Positions 42,803 through 52,062 of a DNA stretch of 64,000 bases are shown here, piece after piece. The stretch's first letter is position 1; the number at the start of each line of letters is the position of its first letter. Origin of the DNA: Parvibaculaceae bacterium (GTDB taxonomy: Bacteria; Pseudomonadota; Alphaproteobacteria; Parvibaculales; Parvibaculaceae); contig JAPWJY010000007.1 in the NCBI GenBank assembly GCA_028283765.1, positions 1 through 64,000 of the forward strand, read 5' to 3'. Made by a program: the position numbers and the translations under genes. The notes under the pieces are model-generated. The model ran no database searches, was not told the DNA's origin, and saw only the letters and a list, made by a program, of their open reading frames with translations.

Positions 42803-44158
42803 ATGCCTATCGACGACTCTGCTACGCCCTTTCTCGATATCAGCCCTTATGTGAAACCGCCTTCCGATCTGCAGCCGGCTTTGTCGTCGAACATTCAGGC
42901 AGATGTTGTCATTGTCGGTGGCGGCTATACAGGCCTCTCCACCGCGCTCGCCCTTCACGAACGCGGCATCTCCGCCGTGGTTCTTGAGCGCGATTTCTGC
43001 GGCTATGGGGCGAGCGGGAGAAATGCCGGTCATCTGACGCCAACGATCTGCAAGGATCTGCCGACCGCTATGATGTTGTTCGGCCGGGAGACGGCCGCCA
43101 GGCTCGCTGGTTTCGCGGATTTCTGCGTCGAGAGCGCAGAACAGTTGATACAAACCTGCGGTATCGATTGCGACTACAACCGCAGCGGTAACATCATGGC
43201 AGTCATCCACCCCGCGCAGGAGAAGCGGCTGCGCAAGGCGACGCAGGCTGCTGTTTCCCTGGGCGCGAAGATGTCTTTCATCGAGGCAGGTGAGATGCGG
43301 GAGCGCGGTGTGCCGCATGCATTTCTTTGTGGTGCGATGGAAGAGGCAGGCGGCACTCTCCATACCGGCAAGTTCGTTCTCGGTCTTCGCAAGGCGGCGC
43401 TTGCGCGCGGCATTCGCATCTATGAGCAAACGGCGGTCGAGCGCGTGGAGGAGGCAAAGCCCATTCGCGTCATTACAGCCGGCGGCACAGTCAGTGCAGA
43501 CAGGATCGTCATGGCATCAAATGCCTATACGCCCGAGATCGCGCGTCCCGGCGATCACGTGGCTCCTCTCTACATCACGTTATTCGAAACAGCCCCGCTT
43601 TCGGACGTTCAGCTCGACACAATAGGCGGGTGGAGAGGACGCGAAGGCATCTACACCGCGCATGAAAGCATGGAGAGCTATCGCCTGACCGCCCAGCGCA
43701 CGATCATCGGCGGTTCGAAGGACGTGCAATATTTCTATGATTGCGCTCCGCACAATCATGGAGGTAACGGCGATGCACGCAAGATGAGCGTGATCCGCGC
43801 TTTCCGGGAGCGTTTCTCCACTCTCGCCGAGGTTCCCATTGCTCATGCCTGGGCGGGCTGGTGCGGCTTCACGCTCAACTTCATGCCTCTCGTCGGGCGC
43901 GCAAGCGACAATCCTGCTTATCACTACGCCGTCGGTTATAACGGCCATGGTATCGCTCAGGCTACAACAATGGGCACGTTACTTGCCGATCTGCTGCAAG
44001 GCAGGGCAAATCCATGGCATGAGCTTATATGTAGAAAGCCTGGATACATGCCGTCAAAACCGCTGAGATATTTGAGCGCCAAGGCGCTCCTCGCCTTGCT
44101 CAATGGCATCGACCGGCGCATGGATGGCAAAGTGCGACAAGGAAATTTCAGCCGGTAA
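42803..44158 (+). CDS. FAD-dependent amine oxidase (PuuB/OrdL-like, DAO family)
   Basis: 451 residues from ATG 42803, preceded by GAGGGA. The Rossmann motif ADVVIVGGGYTGLSTALALHERG is near residue 35, followed by GYGASGRNAGH, the same arrangement as in gamma-glutamylputrescine oxidase PuuB. It ends with the flavin-binding GYNGHGIAQATTMG block. It oxidises a primary or secondary amine to an aldehyde with release of ammonia or amine. With the PuuA-like ligase about 0.9 kb downstream it suggests a glutamylated-amine pathway. No aldehyde dehydrogenase (PuuC) is visible nearby. Confidence 0.85.
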   Translation: MPIDDSATPFLDISPYVKPPSDLQPALSSNIQADVVIVGGGYTGLSTALALHERGISAVVLERDFCGYGASGRNAGHLTPTICKDLPTAMMLFGRETAARLAGFADFCVESAEQLIQTCGIDCDYNRSGNIMAVIHPAQEKRLRKATQAAVSLGAKMSFIEAGEMRERGVPHAFLCGAMEEAGGTLHTGKFVLGLRKAALARGIRIYEQTAVERVEEAKPIRVITAGGTVSADRIVMASNAYTPEIARPGDHVAPLYITLFETAPLSDVQLDTIGGWRGREGIYTAHESMESYRLTAQRTIIGGSKDVQYFYDCAPHNHGGNGDARKMSVIRAFRERFSTLAEVPIAHAWAGWCGFTLNFMPLVGRASDNPAYHYAVGYNGHGIAQATTMGTLLADLLQGRANPWHELICRKPGYMPSKPLRYLSAKALLALLNGIDRRMDGKVRQGNFSR

Positions 44159-44239
44159 TTCATATCAGCTGTTGGGTCTCTTTCCGGATACTGGTTGGGA
44201 TGGCGGTGGTTCGAGGGATAGCAACAGCCTCTTTTCGCC

Positions 44240-44881
44240 TCATCCGATTTCGGCGAGGAATTCATCGGTGGTGATCTGGCGGCAATAACCCTTGATGGCC
44301 TTCAGTGAATTGTGTTGCCGCTCCGCGCTCATGGTGGCGCAGGCGTCCGTCACAAGCGTGACGAGATAGCCAAGGTCACAGGCGTCGCGGACGGCGCTTT
44401 CCACGCACTGGTCGGTCAGGAAGCCGCTGAGGATCAGGTATCTGGTTCCCAGATTGCGGAGCAGGTAATCGATGTTGGTGGAGATGAACACGCTGGAAGA
44501 TGTTTTCGGCAACACGATCTCGTCATCGCCGGGGGCAATGGCATCAAGCACCTTGCCGTCCCATGAACCTGCGGGAACATTGAAGCCGGTGATCTTGTAA
44601 TCAAGGCTGCGATCCCGTCCATCCTTGGTCAGGCTGCAAATCACCGTATACATCACTTCGATCCCGGCCTTGCGGCAGCCCGCCTGAAGGCGTTGCATCG
44701 CTGGAATGGTGCGGTTCTCGATTTCCTCGAAGAAGGGGCCATACTGGGCCTCGAATGCCTCCGGCGTCACCCCCTTGAATTCGCCCCCTTCGCGATGGGC
44801 GGCAAAGTTCTGAACATCGATAAAGAGAAGGGTGGCATGGGGCGGCTCGACGGGAACGTCGCGGCTCAGGGATTGGCTCAT
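44240..44881 (-). CDS. Isochorismatase-family cysteine hydrolase
   Basis: 213 residues from ATG 44881, with GGAG just upstream. The catalytic triad is visible: Asp22 (LLFIDVQNF), Lys126 (EIVLPKTSS) and Cys159 (LTDQCVESAVRDA). This family includes nicotinamidase, N-carbamoylsarcosine amidase and biuret hydrolase. In a cluster of amine genes a small amide or carbamoyl substrate is more likely than isochorismate. It is transcribed opposite to its neighbours and divergent from the glutamine-synthetase-like gene, with about 160 bases between the starts that must hold both promoters. Confidence 0.9.
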   Translation of the reverse strand: MSQSLSRDVPVEPPHATLLFIDVQNFAAHREGGEFKGVTPEAFEAQYGPFFEEIENRTIPAMQRLQAGCRKAGIEVMYTVICSLTKDGRDRSLDYKITGFNVPAGSWDGKVLDAIAPGDDEIVLPKTSSSVFISTNIDYLLRNLGTRYLILSGFLTDQCVESAVRDACDLGYLVTLVTDACATMSAERQHNSLKAIKGYCRQITTDEFLAEIG

Positions 44882-45043
44882 CGGTACTCCTTTACTGGAA
44901 CATGCAATCAACAGCCGGCGCGCTCCGGCTTCACCGGCCCGGCCGGGCGGCGTCTTTCTGCTATATATCAAAACTGGACAGGCCTTAGTATGGCAAGGGA
45001 ACTTTCTCCGAAGATTGTTGTGGGCATGAAGAGGTCTGGCGCG

Positions 45044-46393
45044 ATGCGTATTCTGTCGCAAACCGAAATCGAGGCGATGAGGGAAGGGCTTGAGGCCGGG
45101 GGCGTGAAGCTGCTCCTCACCTCCATCGTCGATTCCGCTGGTGTCATTCGCGGCAAGCAGGTGCCGGTTGCGCGCCTGAAAAGCGTCCACCATGCCGGCC
45201 TTGGCGCATCCAGCACCTGGGGCGTTTTCTGCATAGACAATGAAGTCGCATGGACCCCGGCCTTCACGGCCATCGGCGATGAACGGCTGAGGGCGGATTT
45301 GAGCGCACTGGTCGAACTGGAAGGCGGTCTGGCCTGGGCGCCTGCCGAAGTGTTCGGTCAGGATGGCGAATCAACGCCCTGGTGCTCGCGGGCTTTCCTG
45401 CGCAAGCAGCAGGCCGGGCTGGGAGCGCTGGGCCTCGATATGCTCGCAGGGGGCGAGCTTGAGTTTTCCCTGATCCCCGCGCAGGGGCCGTTGCGGGAGG
45501 ACTGGCAGTCTTACGGCGTCGGGCCGGAGCTTGACGTTCAGGGTTTCCTGTTCGATGTCGAGGCGGCGTTCGGCAATGCCGGTCTGGGGCTTGAACAGCT
45601 TCATGCCGAATATGGCGCGCACCAGTATGAGCTGTCGCTCTCCCCGGCGCGGCCATTGCAGGCGGCCGACAAGCTGGCGCTGGCGAAGATATTGCTGGGC
45701 CGGGCGGCCCGCCGCCACGGGCTGCGCGTCTCCTTTTCCCCGGTTCCGTTTGCGAACGGGGTGGGCAATGGCGCGCATCTGCATTTCTCGTTTACGCGGG
45801 ATGGCCAGCCGCTTTTTTCAGGGCACGAGGGACCGCACGGTATTTCGCGCGAAGGCGGCGCCATCATTGCCGGCGTCGTCTCCGGTCTGCCCGAGCTTGT
45901 GGGCTTGCTTGCGCCCTCCCTGCTTTCTCCGATGAGATTGCAGCCCGGCCACTGGTCGGGCGCTTATGCGTGCTGGGGCATGGAGAACCGGGAGGCGGCG
46001 GTGCGCTTCTGCGCCGCCACGAGCGGCAATCCGCATGGCGCCAACATGGAGGTCAAATGTATCGACGGCTCGGCCAATCCCTACATTGCGGCAGGTGCGG
46101 TTCTGACAATGGCGCTTGAAGGGCTCGCCCGGGACATGCCTCTCCCCGATGAGGTGGGGAACGATCCGGTTAAAATGTCCCACGAGGAGCGCGCCGCCCT
46201 CGGCATCCGCCAGCTTCCTCCGACGCAGGGAGAAATGCTGGAGGCGCTGGAGAAGTCGTCTCTGGCCAGGGGCGCGCTGGGCGACATGCTGCTCGATGCG
46301 CTTGTCGCTGTCCGCCGTCATGAGATGCGGGCATATGGCAGCACGCCGCTGGAAGACGTGACCCGGAAATTCCGCTTTGCCTGGTCGGTCTGA
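45044..46393 (+). CDS. Glutamine synthetase-like ligase (PuuA/GlnA-III type)
   Basis: 449 residues from ATG 45044, chosen for the GAAGAGG nine bases upstream; in-frame ATGs at 44990 and 45026 are alternatives. The N-terminal beta-grasp (VDSAGVIRGKQVPVARL) and catalytic domain (EYGAHQYELSLSPARPLQAADKL, then GVGNGAHLHFSF and SGNPHGANMEVKC) match gamma-glutamyl-amine ligases. It would join glutamate to an amine using ATP. It is close to a PuuB-like oxidase and a RidA protein. The exact amine is unknown; GlnA-like assimilation of ammonia is less likely given the context. Confidence 0.88.
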   Translation: MRILSQTEIEAMREGLEAGGVKLLLTSIVDSAGVIRGKQVPVARLKSVHHAGLGASSTWGVFCIDNEVAWTPAFTAIGDERLRADLSALVELEGGLAWAPAEVFGQDGESTPWCSRAFLRKQQAGLGALGLDMLAGGELEFSLIPAQGPLREDWQSYGVGPELDVQGFLFDVEAAFGNAGLGLEQLHAEYGAHQYELSLSPARPLQAADKLALAKILLGRAARRHGLRVSFSPVPFANGVGNGAHLHFSFTRDGQPLFSGHEGPHGISREGGAIIAGVVSGLPELVGLLAPSLLSPMRLQPGHWSGAYACWGMENREAAVRFCAATSGNPHGANMEVKCIDGSANPYIAAGAVLTMALEGLARDMPLPDEVGNDPVKMSHEERAALGIRQLPPTQGEMLEALEKSSLARGALGDMLLDALVAVRRHEMRAYGSTPLEDVTRKFRFAWSV

Positions 46394-46411
46394 GCGCGAG
46401 GATGATGGCGC

Positions 46412-46999
46412 TCAAGACTGGTCGTGAAGTCCCTGCGTAAGGGCGGGTCCGATTGCAAGGTTGCTGAAAGTGACCTCAAGGCCCGCCCGCTCAGGCGTGC
46501 AGCACATCGGCCCCACCAGATAGCGGTCCGCTACCGGAAAAGGCGAGAGGCGGAGCAGGTGCCAGAGGGTGCGGTCTTGTGAAATCCGGACCTGCAAGGC
46601 ACCCTTCGCGACCGTGACCCTGAGCCAGAAGTCGGTGTAATCGAGGTTGATCTGGCTGACCGACCAGTCCGATTGCTCCCGGGTCACCACGGCGCCCGGG
46701 CAGATCACGCCGTCATTATATTCGACGCCCGCCTTGCACCAGACCGTCTCGTCGATCCGGACCAGAAGCCCGGCCTGATCGTAGAGTTGCTGGAAATGTC
46801 CCCGCAGGCGGACTTCTGCCGTGAAATCCCCTGCCGTCTCAAAGCCCAGAAAATGCCCGCTATCCCGGCGAAAACCATAATAGGTGTCGCGCCAGAAATC
46901 GGTGTTGGCGTCTGTCGTGATGGTGAGTTCGCCCTCGGAAAGGCGCGACGTTGCAGGCTTGTTCAGCCATGTGCCCGTCTGAAAATCTTGCTGTTTCAT
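46412..46999 (-). CDS. DUF1349 (concanavalin-like) protein
   Basis: 195 residues from ATG 46999. The segments TDFWRDTYYGFRRDSGHFLG, LYDQAGLLVRIDETVWCKAGVEYNDG and SDWSV are the DUF1349 pattern, a jelly-roll fold seen in YesU-like and regulation-of-enolase proteins. No signal peptide is seen, so it is cytoplasmic. It lies back-to-back with the first PhyH gene, with about 120 bases between the starts. The function is not known; carbohydrate or small-ligand binding is only a guess from the fold. Confidence 0.85.
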   Translation of the reverse strand: MKQQDFQTGTWLNKPATSRLSEGELTITTDANTDFWRDTYYGFRRDSGHFLGFETAGDFTAEVRLRGHFQQLYDQAGLLVRIDETVWCKAGVEYNDGVICPGAVVTREQSDWSVSQINLDYTDFWLRVTVAKGALQVRISQDRTLWHLLRLSPFPVADRYLVGPMCCTPERAGLEVTFSNLAIGPALTQGLHDQS

Positions 47000-47123
47000 G
47001 GTTCGGTCTCCGGGCGGGATACTAGAGGCAGCCATGGTGGAGGCAAGTCCATCGGAAGGTGGATTTCCTCCTGCCCGCGCCAGCCTGAAACTCGACACGG
47101 TTTTCCAACAGGAGGTGCATGTC

Positions 47124-48014
47124 ATGGAAGCTGTTCATCTGCCGTCAAACAGCACGGTGGAGGATGTTACGGCGGCGCTGCGTGAGCACGGCTATTGTAT
47201 CGTCGATGAGCTGGTGCCGGCGTCGCTCATGGATAGCATTGCCGATGAAATGGGGCCTTATGTCGAGGCGTCGCCGTTCGGTATCGACAATATGCTGGGC
47301 AAGCTGACCAAGCGGACGGGCGCGATGATCGCGCGTTCGCCGGCCGCGCGGGATCTGGTGATGAACCCGCTCGCCATTGCGGTCGCCGGCAAGTGGCTTG
47401 AGAAGGCCACGACCATGCGCCTTCATCTGACCCAGATCATCAGCGTGTTTCCGGGGTCTCCCGCCCAGCCCCTGCATCGCGATGAGCTGGCCTGGGATTT
47501 CTTCAAGTTCCCGCTCGATTATGAGGTTCAGTGCAACATTCTGTGGGCCTTCACCGACTTCACCATCGAGAATGGCGCAACCCATGTCGTGCCCGGAAGC
47601 CATCTCGTTGAGGGTGATCAGAAATATCCCCGCGACCAGAGCATTCAGGCCGCGATGAAGCGGGGGTCGGCCCTGTTCTATACCGGCAAGATCTATCATG
47701 GCGCGGGTGAAAACCGCTCGGACAAGGTCCGGCAGGCGATCAACATCACCTATGCCGTCGGCTGGGTGCGTCAGGAAGAAAACCAGTATCTCTCCACGCC
47801 GCTGGAAATTGCGCAGACCCTGCCCGAAGACCTTTTGAAGGTGATGGGCTATCAGCTCGGTTGCTTCGCTCTGGGCTATGTGGGCGATGCGGAAGATCCG
47901 ATGTGGGTGCTGCACAGGCCCGAGGAGCGCACGAGCTTCGGCATCGAGCATATGGAGAAGACCGCCGGGAAACAGGATTCGGCCAGCAGCTTCCTTGAGG
48001 AAGTCGGCCAGTAA
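47124..48014 (+). CDS. Phytanoyl-CoA dioxygenase family Fe(II)/2-oxoglutarate oxygenase (paralogue 1)
   Basis: 296 residues from ATG 47124, with AGGAGG a few bases upstream. The iron ligands are visible as His118 and Asp120 (PLHRDELAWDFF) and His192 (KIYHGAGENRSD); Arg203 is placed to bind 2-oxoglutarate. The family hydroxylates small molecules such as phytanoyl-CoA, ectoine or alkaloid-like compounds. The product is very similar along its whole length to that of the gene at 57032-57937. It is followed after 28 bases by ridA, with which it is probably co-transcribed. Confidence 0.9.
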   Translation: MEAVHLPSNSTVEDVTAALREHGYCIVDELVPASLMDSIADEMGPYVEASPFGIDNMLGKLTKRTGAMIARSPAARDLVMNPLAIAVAGKWLEKATTMRLHLTQIISVFPGSPAQPLHRDELAWDFFKFPLDYEVQCNILWAFTDFTIENGATHVVPGSHLVEGDQKYPRDQSIQAAMKRGSALFYTGKIYHGAGENRSDKVRQAINITYAVGWVRQEENQYLSTPLEIAQTLPEDLLKVMGYQLGCFALGYVGDAEDPMWVLHRPEERTSFGIEHMEKTAGKQDSASSFLEEVGQ

Positions 48015-48042
48015 CGAGAGTGATTAACAGGAAAGATCCGGA

Positions 48043-48453
48043 ATGCTGAAGACAAGTTCTCCCGAAATCGATTACTTCGCGCCTGAAGTCTTTTCGACCC
48101 TCGCCTTCTCGCAGATCGCGCGGGCAGGCGATACGGTCTATCTTTCCGGCGTCGCGCCCCTCAAGGGAGGACTGACGGATATGGTACTCGTCGGCGAAGG
48201 AGACATGGCCTCACAGGTGGCTTTCGTGCTCCGGGTGATCGACGATTGCCTCAAGTCCGAAGGATTGACCCGCAAGAATCTGGCGAGCTGGACTTTCTAC
48301 ACGACCGACATTGCGGGCTTCATGACGGCTCTTGAGGCTGTCATCGGGCCGTGGCTCGGCGATCATCATCCGTGCAGCACCACCATCGCCGTCAGCGGTT
48401 TCGTCCATCCTGCCCAGCTCGTGGAGATCACGGCCATTGCCGTGACCTCCTGA
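48043..48453 (+). CDS. RidA/YjgF family deaminase
   Basis: 136 residues with FSTLAFSQIARAGDTVYLSGVAPLKGG, then QVAFVLRVIDDCLKSEG and the C-terminal VEITAIAV. RidA proteins hydrolyse reactive enamine or imine intermediates. Such intermediates are produced by PLP enzymes and amine oxidases like those encoded next door. The usual arginine near the C-terminus that anchors a carboxylate (in RVCVEV-type segments) is not obvious here, so it may be a specialised subfamily member. Confidence 0.88.
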   Translation: MLKTSSPEIDYFAPEVFSTLAFSQIARAGDTVYLSGVAPLKGGLTDMVLVGEGDMASQVAFVLRVIDDCLKSEGLTRKNLASWTFYTTDIAGFMTALEAVIGPWLGDHHPCSTTIAVSGFVHPAQLVEITAIAVTS

Positions 48454-48461
48454 GTGGGAGC

Positions 48462-49514
48462 CTAGGGGAGAAGCTTGCGGCGCCTGAGTTCCGCGAACAT
48501 GTCCCGGAACATCGTCTCGCTATCGACGATATCCTGAAAACCGGCCTGCCTGATTTTTGTGGTGCTGGAGACGACGTCAAAATCGCAGCGAAAGACGAAG
48601 TCTCCAAATCCCCAGGCGACGATCTGCTCGAATTTTCCGGGCACAAGGCCGTGCTTGCTGACGATCTTGTCCCAGACCGGCCCCTTGTCCTTCATCATCT
48701 CGGTCAGGTTGATAGTCTGGGGCATACCTGCTTCGAGGCCGAAGCTCGCGGCCAGCGCGGGCCACATCCGGTTCCACCGGAAAACATCTCCATTGGTCAA
48801 ATTATAGGCTTCCCCCGCAGGCGCCTTTTCCACGGCCCAGACGGAGGCGCGGGCGAGCTGGCCCGCGTCGGTCACCTGCGCCAGCCGGTTGTAGCACTCA
48901 TGGGTGCCCGGAAAGCGCATGGGCAGGCCAAGCTCGCGGCAGATGGCGGCATAGACGCCAAGCACCATCAGGAAATTCATGGGGCTGCCGACGGCAAAGC
49001 CGCAGACGACGTCAGGCCGCAGCACCACGTAGTCCCAGTTCTTTCCCTTCGCGGCAGCCTTTAGCCAGTCCTCCTGATTGTAATAGAAGTTGGGCGGCAT
49101 GTGCCGGGCGTCGTCCTCAAGCGCGGGCGTCGGGAAAGCGCCCAGATGGACGCCGTAATATTTCGCCCCTTCATAAAGGACGACCCGCTCCAGAGAGGGG
49201 GAGGCGGTTTCGACGGCCGTCACCAGATTGCGCAGCATCGCCGTATTGGCTTCAACCTGGGCTGCTGGATCTGCATGTTCCTGATAGGCGGCGTGGAAAA
49301 CGTAATCGATGGGGCCAAGCGTCCGGATCGTTTCGAGCGTCGAGGCCGGATCGAGCAGGTCGATCGAGACGAAACGGGCGGGTGTCTCGAAATCGGGGGC
49401 CCGTCTCGACAGGGCGATCACGTCCCAGTCCCCCGTGGCGGTCAGGTGATCGACCAGATTGCGGCCGATCACCCCTAGGCCACCGGAGACGACTGCGGTC
49501 TTGCGGCGTGTCAT
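48462..49514 (-). CDS. PRISE-type SDR (progesterone 5-beta-reductase/iridoid-synthase-like enone reductase)
   Basis: 350 residues from ATG 49514. The nucleotide-binding motif GGLGVIGRNL is near residue 11. The PRISE hallmark NFYYNQED lies at residues 142-149, and the EGAKYYGVH segment puts a Lys (118) where the catalytic Lys of the family lies; Tyr145 would be the second catalytic residue. PRISE enzymes reduce activated C=C bonds of enones with NADPH. Databases may call it NAD-dependent epimerase. It ends nine bases from ridA, transcribed convergently, and is followed upstream by the aminotransferase gene on the same strand, with a 25-base gap. Confidence 0.85.
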   Translation of the reverse strand: MTRRKTAVVSGGLGVIGRNLVDHLTATGDWDVIALSRRAPDFETPARFVSIDLLDPASTLETIRTLGPIDYVFHAAYQEHADPAAQVEANTAMLRNLVTAVETASPSLERVVLYEGAKYYGVHLGAFPTPALEDDARHMPPNFYYNQEDWLKAAAKGKNWDYVVLRPDVVCGFAVGSPMNFLMVLGVYAAICRELGLPMRFPGTHECYNRLAQVTDAGQLARASVWAVEKAPAGEAYNLTNGDVFRWNRMWPALAASFGLEAGMPQTINLTEMMKDKGPVWDKIVSKHGLVPGKFEQIVAWGFGDFVFRCDFDVVSSTTKIRQAGFQDIVDSETMFRDMFAELRRRKLLP

Positions 49515-49539
49515 TTTCTCTGCATCTCCATTGCCGCCT

Positions 49540-50928
49540 TCAGGCGGCGGCCGCGAGACCGAACCGGGCGGCGGCTTCATTGATAGATTCGACGGTAGCA
49601 GAAACCGTCCTGTCGAAGTCCTCGCGCGTGGCGATGAGGGCAGGCGCCACCTCCATGGAGGTGCCGGCCGCGCCGACGAGGATACCGCGCTGCTTGATGC
49701 CGTTGACGATCGCGGTGACCATTTCCGGGTTCGGCAAGGCCTTGGTGGCGCGGTCCGAAGTGAAATCGATCGCGTGCCAGTGCCCGAGCCCGCGGATCTG
49801 GCCGACCACCGGGTTGTCACCGAGGGCAGCCTTGAGTTCGGACTGGAAATAGACGCCGTTATCGAGCGCCTTTTCGATCAGGCCGCCCCGCTTCTTGATG
49901 GCGATGGTGGCCAGCGCCGCCGCCGCGCTGGCGGCATGGCCGCTGTAGGTGTGGACATGGCGGAAATGCGGGATGGCGTCGGCGATCTCGGCCGTCGTCA
50001 TGGCGGCGCCCATGGGGGCGTAACCGGCGGTCATGGCTTTCGCCATGGTCAGAATGTCGGGCTCGATGCCGAAATGCTCCGCCGCGAACCAGGTGCCGGT
50101 CCGGCCAAAGCCGCAGATCACCTCGTCCATGATCAGCAGCACGCCATATTTGGTGCAGATGTCGCGCACCCGCTGCCAGTAGGCCTTGCTGGGCACCTGA
50201 GCGCCATTGGCCTGCATTATCGGCTCGCCGATGAAGGCGGCGACCAGTTCCGGCCCCTCGTGCAGGATCTGCTGCTCCAGATAGTCGGCGCAGAAGGTGA
50301 AATAATCCTCTTCGCTCATGCCGAACGGGTTGCGGTAGCACTGGGGGTTCGGGATGAAGCTCACGCCCGGCAGGCGTGGATCGGGCGACTGGGCGACGGT
50401 CAGGTGGTTGGTCAGCGACATCGCCCCGGCGGTCGCGCCATGATAGGCGTTCCAGCGGGAAATGATCTTGTAGGCGTGGGGCTTGCGGCCGCTGCCCTGC
50501 TGGTAATGCTTGGCGATCTTGATGGCCGATTCGACCGATTCCGAGCCGCCGCTGGTGAAGAAGGCCCGCGACAGGGCGCCCGGCGCCAGTTCGGTCAGGG
50601 TCTGGGCCAGTTCCACCATGGGCCCGGTAACGATGTCGACGGTGCCCGCATAATGCATCTTGCAGGCCTGGTCATAATAGGCCCGGGCGATTTCCTCATT
50701 GCCGTAGCCCAGCGAATTGGGCCGGGTATAGGCGCCGACCATGTCGGTGTAGGAACGTTCGGCCCCGTCGGTGATGGTCAGTCCCGACCCGCTGGCGACG
50801 ACGCGCGGGCCGTTTTCTTCAACAACCGCCTTGTCGATAATCGAAAAAATGCAGTGATCGACGGCCAAGGTGGATATATCGTTCTTGAGCAAGGTCAGCA
50901 CTCCTTGACGGCTGCGGCCGACAAACAT
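49540..50928 (-). CDS. Class III PLP-dependent aminotransferase (omega-transaminase type)
   Basis: 462 residues from ATG 50928; ATGs at 50943 and 50991 are in frame and none has a strong ribosome site. Family motifs are FFTSGGSESVESAIKIAKHY, WNAYHGATAGAMSLT, LIMDEVICGFGRTG and the PLP lysine in DILTMAKAMTAGYAPMGA. It transfers an amino group from an omega-amine or beta-amino acid to a keto acceptor such as pyruvate. It forms a two-gene unit with the PRISE reductase. With the kinase and ligase genes of the locus it indicates breakdown of an amine. Confidence 0.9.
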   Translation of the reverse strand: MFVGRSRQGVLTLLKNDISTLAVDHCIFSIIDKAVVEENGPRVVASGSGLTITDGAERSYTDMVGAYTRPNSLGYGNEEIARAYYDQACKMHYAGTVDIVTGPMVELAQTLTELAPGALSRAFFTSGGSESVESAIKIAKHYQQGSGRKPHAYKIISRWNAYHGATAGAMSLTNHLTVAQSPDPRLPGVSFIPNPQCYRNPFGMSEEDYFTFCADYLEQQILHEGPELVAAFIGEPIMQANGAQVPSKAYWQRVRDICTKYGVLLIMDEVICGFGRTGTWFAAEHFGIEPDILTMAKAMTAGYAPMGAAMTTAEIADAIPHFRHVHTYSGHAASAAAALATIAIKKRGGLIEKALDNGVYFQSELKAALGDNPVVGQIRGLGHWHAIDFTSDRATKALPNPEMVTAIVNGIKQRGILVGAAGTSMEVAPALIATREDFDRTVSATVESINEAAARFGLAAAA

Positions 50929-51201
50929 GTCTCGACAGGTCATACGGCCGTCTGGATGGGGGTTGTCCCGGCAATCGGCACCTCGGAACAAGGCGCTTCC
51001 GACAACATGGTCGCAAGCCTAACCAGAGGGCCGGGCCCGGACTAATCCTCCTTTTGATGGAGTTACGTGCTGAAAATACGGTCATAGTCTTTGTGATCGA
51101 AAAACGGGGCAGGCAGACTCCGGACTTTCAGGGAGAAAATCGCGACGGATTGAATGAACCATGCCGGTTCGTGTTGATGAGTGTTGCTTGGAGGATGCCT
51201 A

Positions 51202-52017
51202 GTGAACGCGTTAGCCGATCTTGCCGAAAGACCGACGGACTGGGCGGGGCCCGCTTCGGTTTCAAGTAAAGCCGAGGCCGGAGATGAGTCCGAGGCCATC
51301 GTTATCGAGGGACTAAGCAAGAAGTTCGGCGGCGTCTACGCCGTCCAGAACGTATCGCTCCATTGCCGGGTCGGTGAGGTCGTCGGCCTGATCGGTCCCA
51401 ATGGCGCCGGTAAAACGACATTGATGAACCTCATTTCAGGGGTTCTGACGCCTGACAGCGGCACGGTTCATCTGTCGGGGAAGCAGTTGAGTGGCGGTTC
51501 GCCCGAAAGCTGCGCGCGTGGCGGCATCGCCCGCACATTTCAGAACATCCGGCTCTTCAAGCGCCTGACCGTCCGCCAGAACATCGAGGTGGCGCAGGTT
51601 ACGTCCAAGAACAACCGGGATGGGCGCAAGGTTCACGACATCGACGAGATTTTGAGTCTGCTCGATCTTCATTCGATGGCGGAGCTTAAGGCGGGAACGC
51701 TGCCCTACGGTCATCAGCGCCGCGTCGAGATTGCCCGCGCGCTGGCCCTCTCCCCCCATGTCGTGCTTCTCGATGAGCCGGCCGCCGGCATGAACGAGCA
51801 GGAGTCGAAGGTTCTGATCGGCTCGGTGCAGGCCATCCGCGACCGCTTCGGTTGCGGCGTCATCGTCATTGACCATGACCTGCGCTTCATCATGGAGGTG
51901 AGCGAGCGGATTTACGTGATGCATCTTGGCGAAGTCATCGTCAGCGGTCTCCCCCATGATGTCCGTCACGATGAACGGGTTATCGAAGTTTACCTCGGCC
52001 GCAAGGCCTCGAAATAA
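51202..52017 (+). CDS. livG: LivG-like ABC transporter ATPase
   Basis: 271 residues from GTG 51202, with GGAGG seven bases upstream, which decides against the GTG at 51181. Walker A is LIGPNGAGKTTLMNLISG near residue 65, the LivG mark GGIARTFQNIRLF follows, then the signature LPYGHQRRVEIARALAL and Walker B VVLLDEPAAGMN. It is the first gene of a five-gene importer operon. The order ATPase, binding protein, ATPase, permease, permease differs from the E. coli liv operon. Confidence 0.93.
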   Translation: MNALADLAERPTDWAGPASVSSKAEAGDESEAIVIEGLSKKFGGVYAVQNVSLHCRVGEVVGLIGPNGAGKTTLMNLISGVLTPDSGTVHLSGKQLSGGSPESCARGGIARTFQNIRLFKRLTVRQNIEVAQVTSKNNRDGRKVHDIDEILSLLDLHSMAELKAGTLPYGHQRRVEIARALALSPHVVLLDEPAAGMNEQESKVLIGSVQAIRDRFGCGVIVIDHDLRFIMEVSERIYVMHLGEVIVSGLPHDVRHDERVIEVYLGRKASK

Positions 52018-52062
52018 CGCTGCCACGTGCGTGGTTGTCATCAAGTGGAGTTGAAAACAGGG

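Noticed and set aside
48462-49514. Calling this gene a sugar nucleotide epimerase
   Set aside because: The NFYYxxED motif is diagnostic for PRISE enone reductases and the surrounding genes are not for sugar metabolism.
49459-51045. 528-codon plus-strand frame opposite the aminotransferase
   Set aside because: It is antisense to a clear class III aminotransferase; low-complexity Gly/Asp/Arg composition with no motif.
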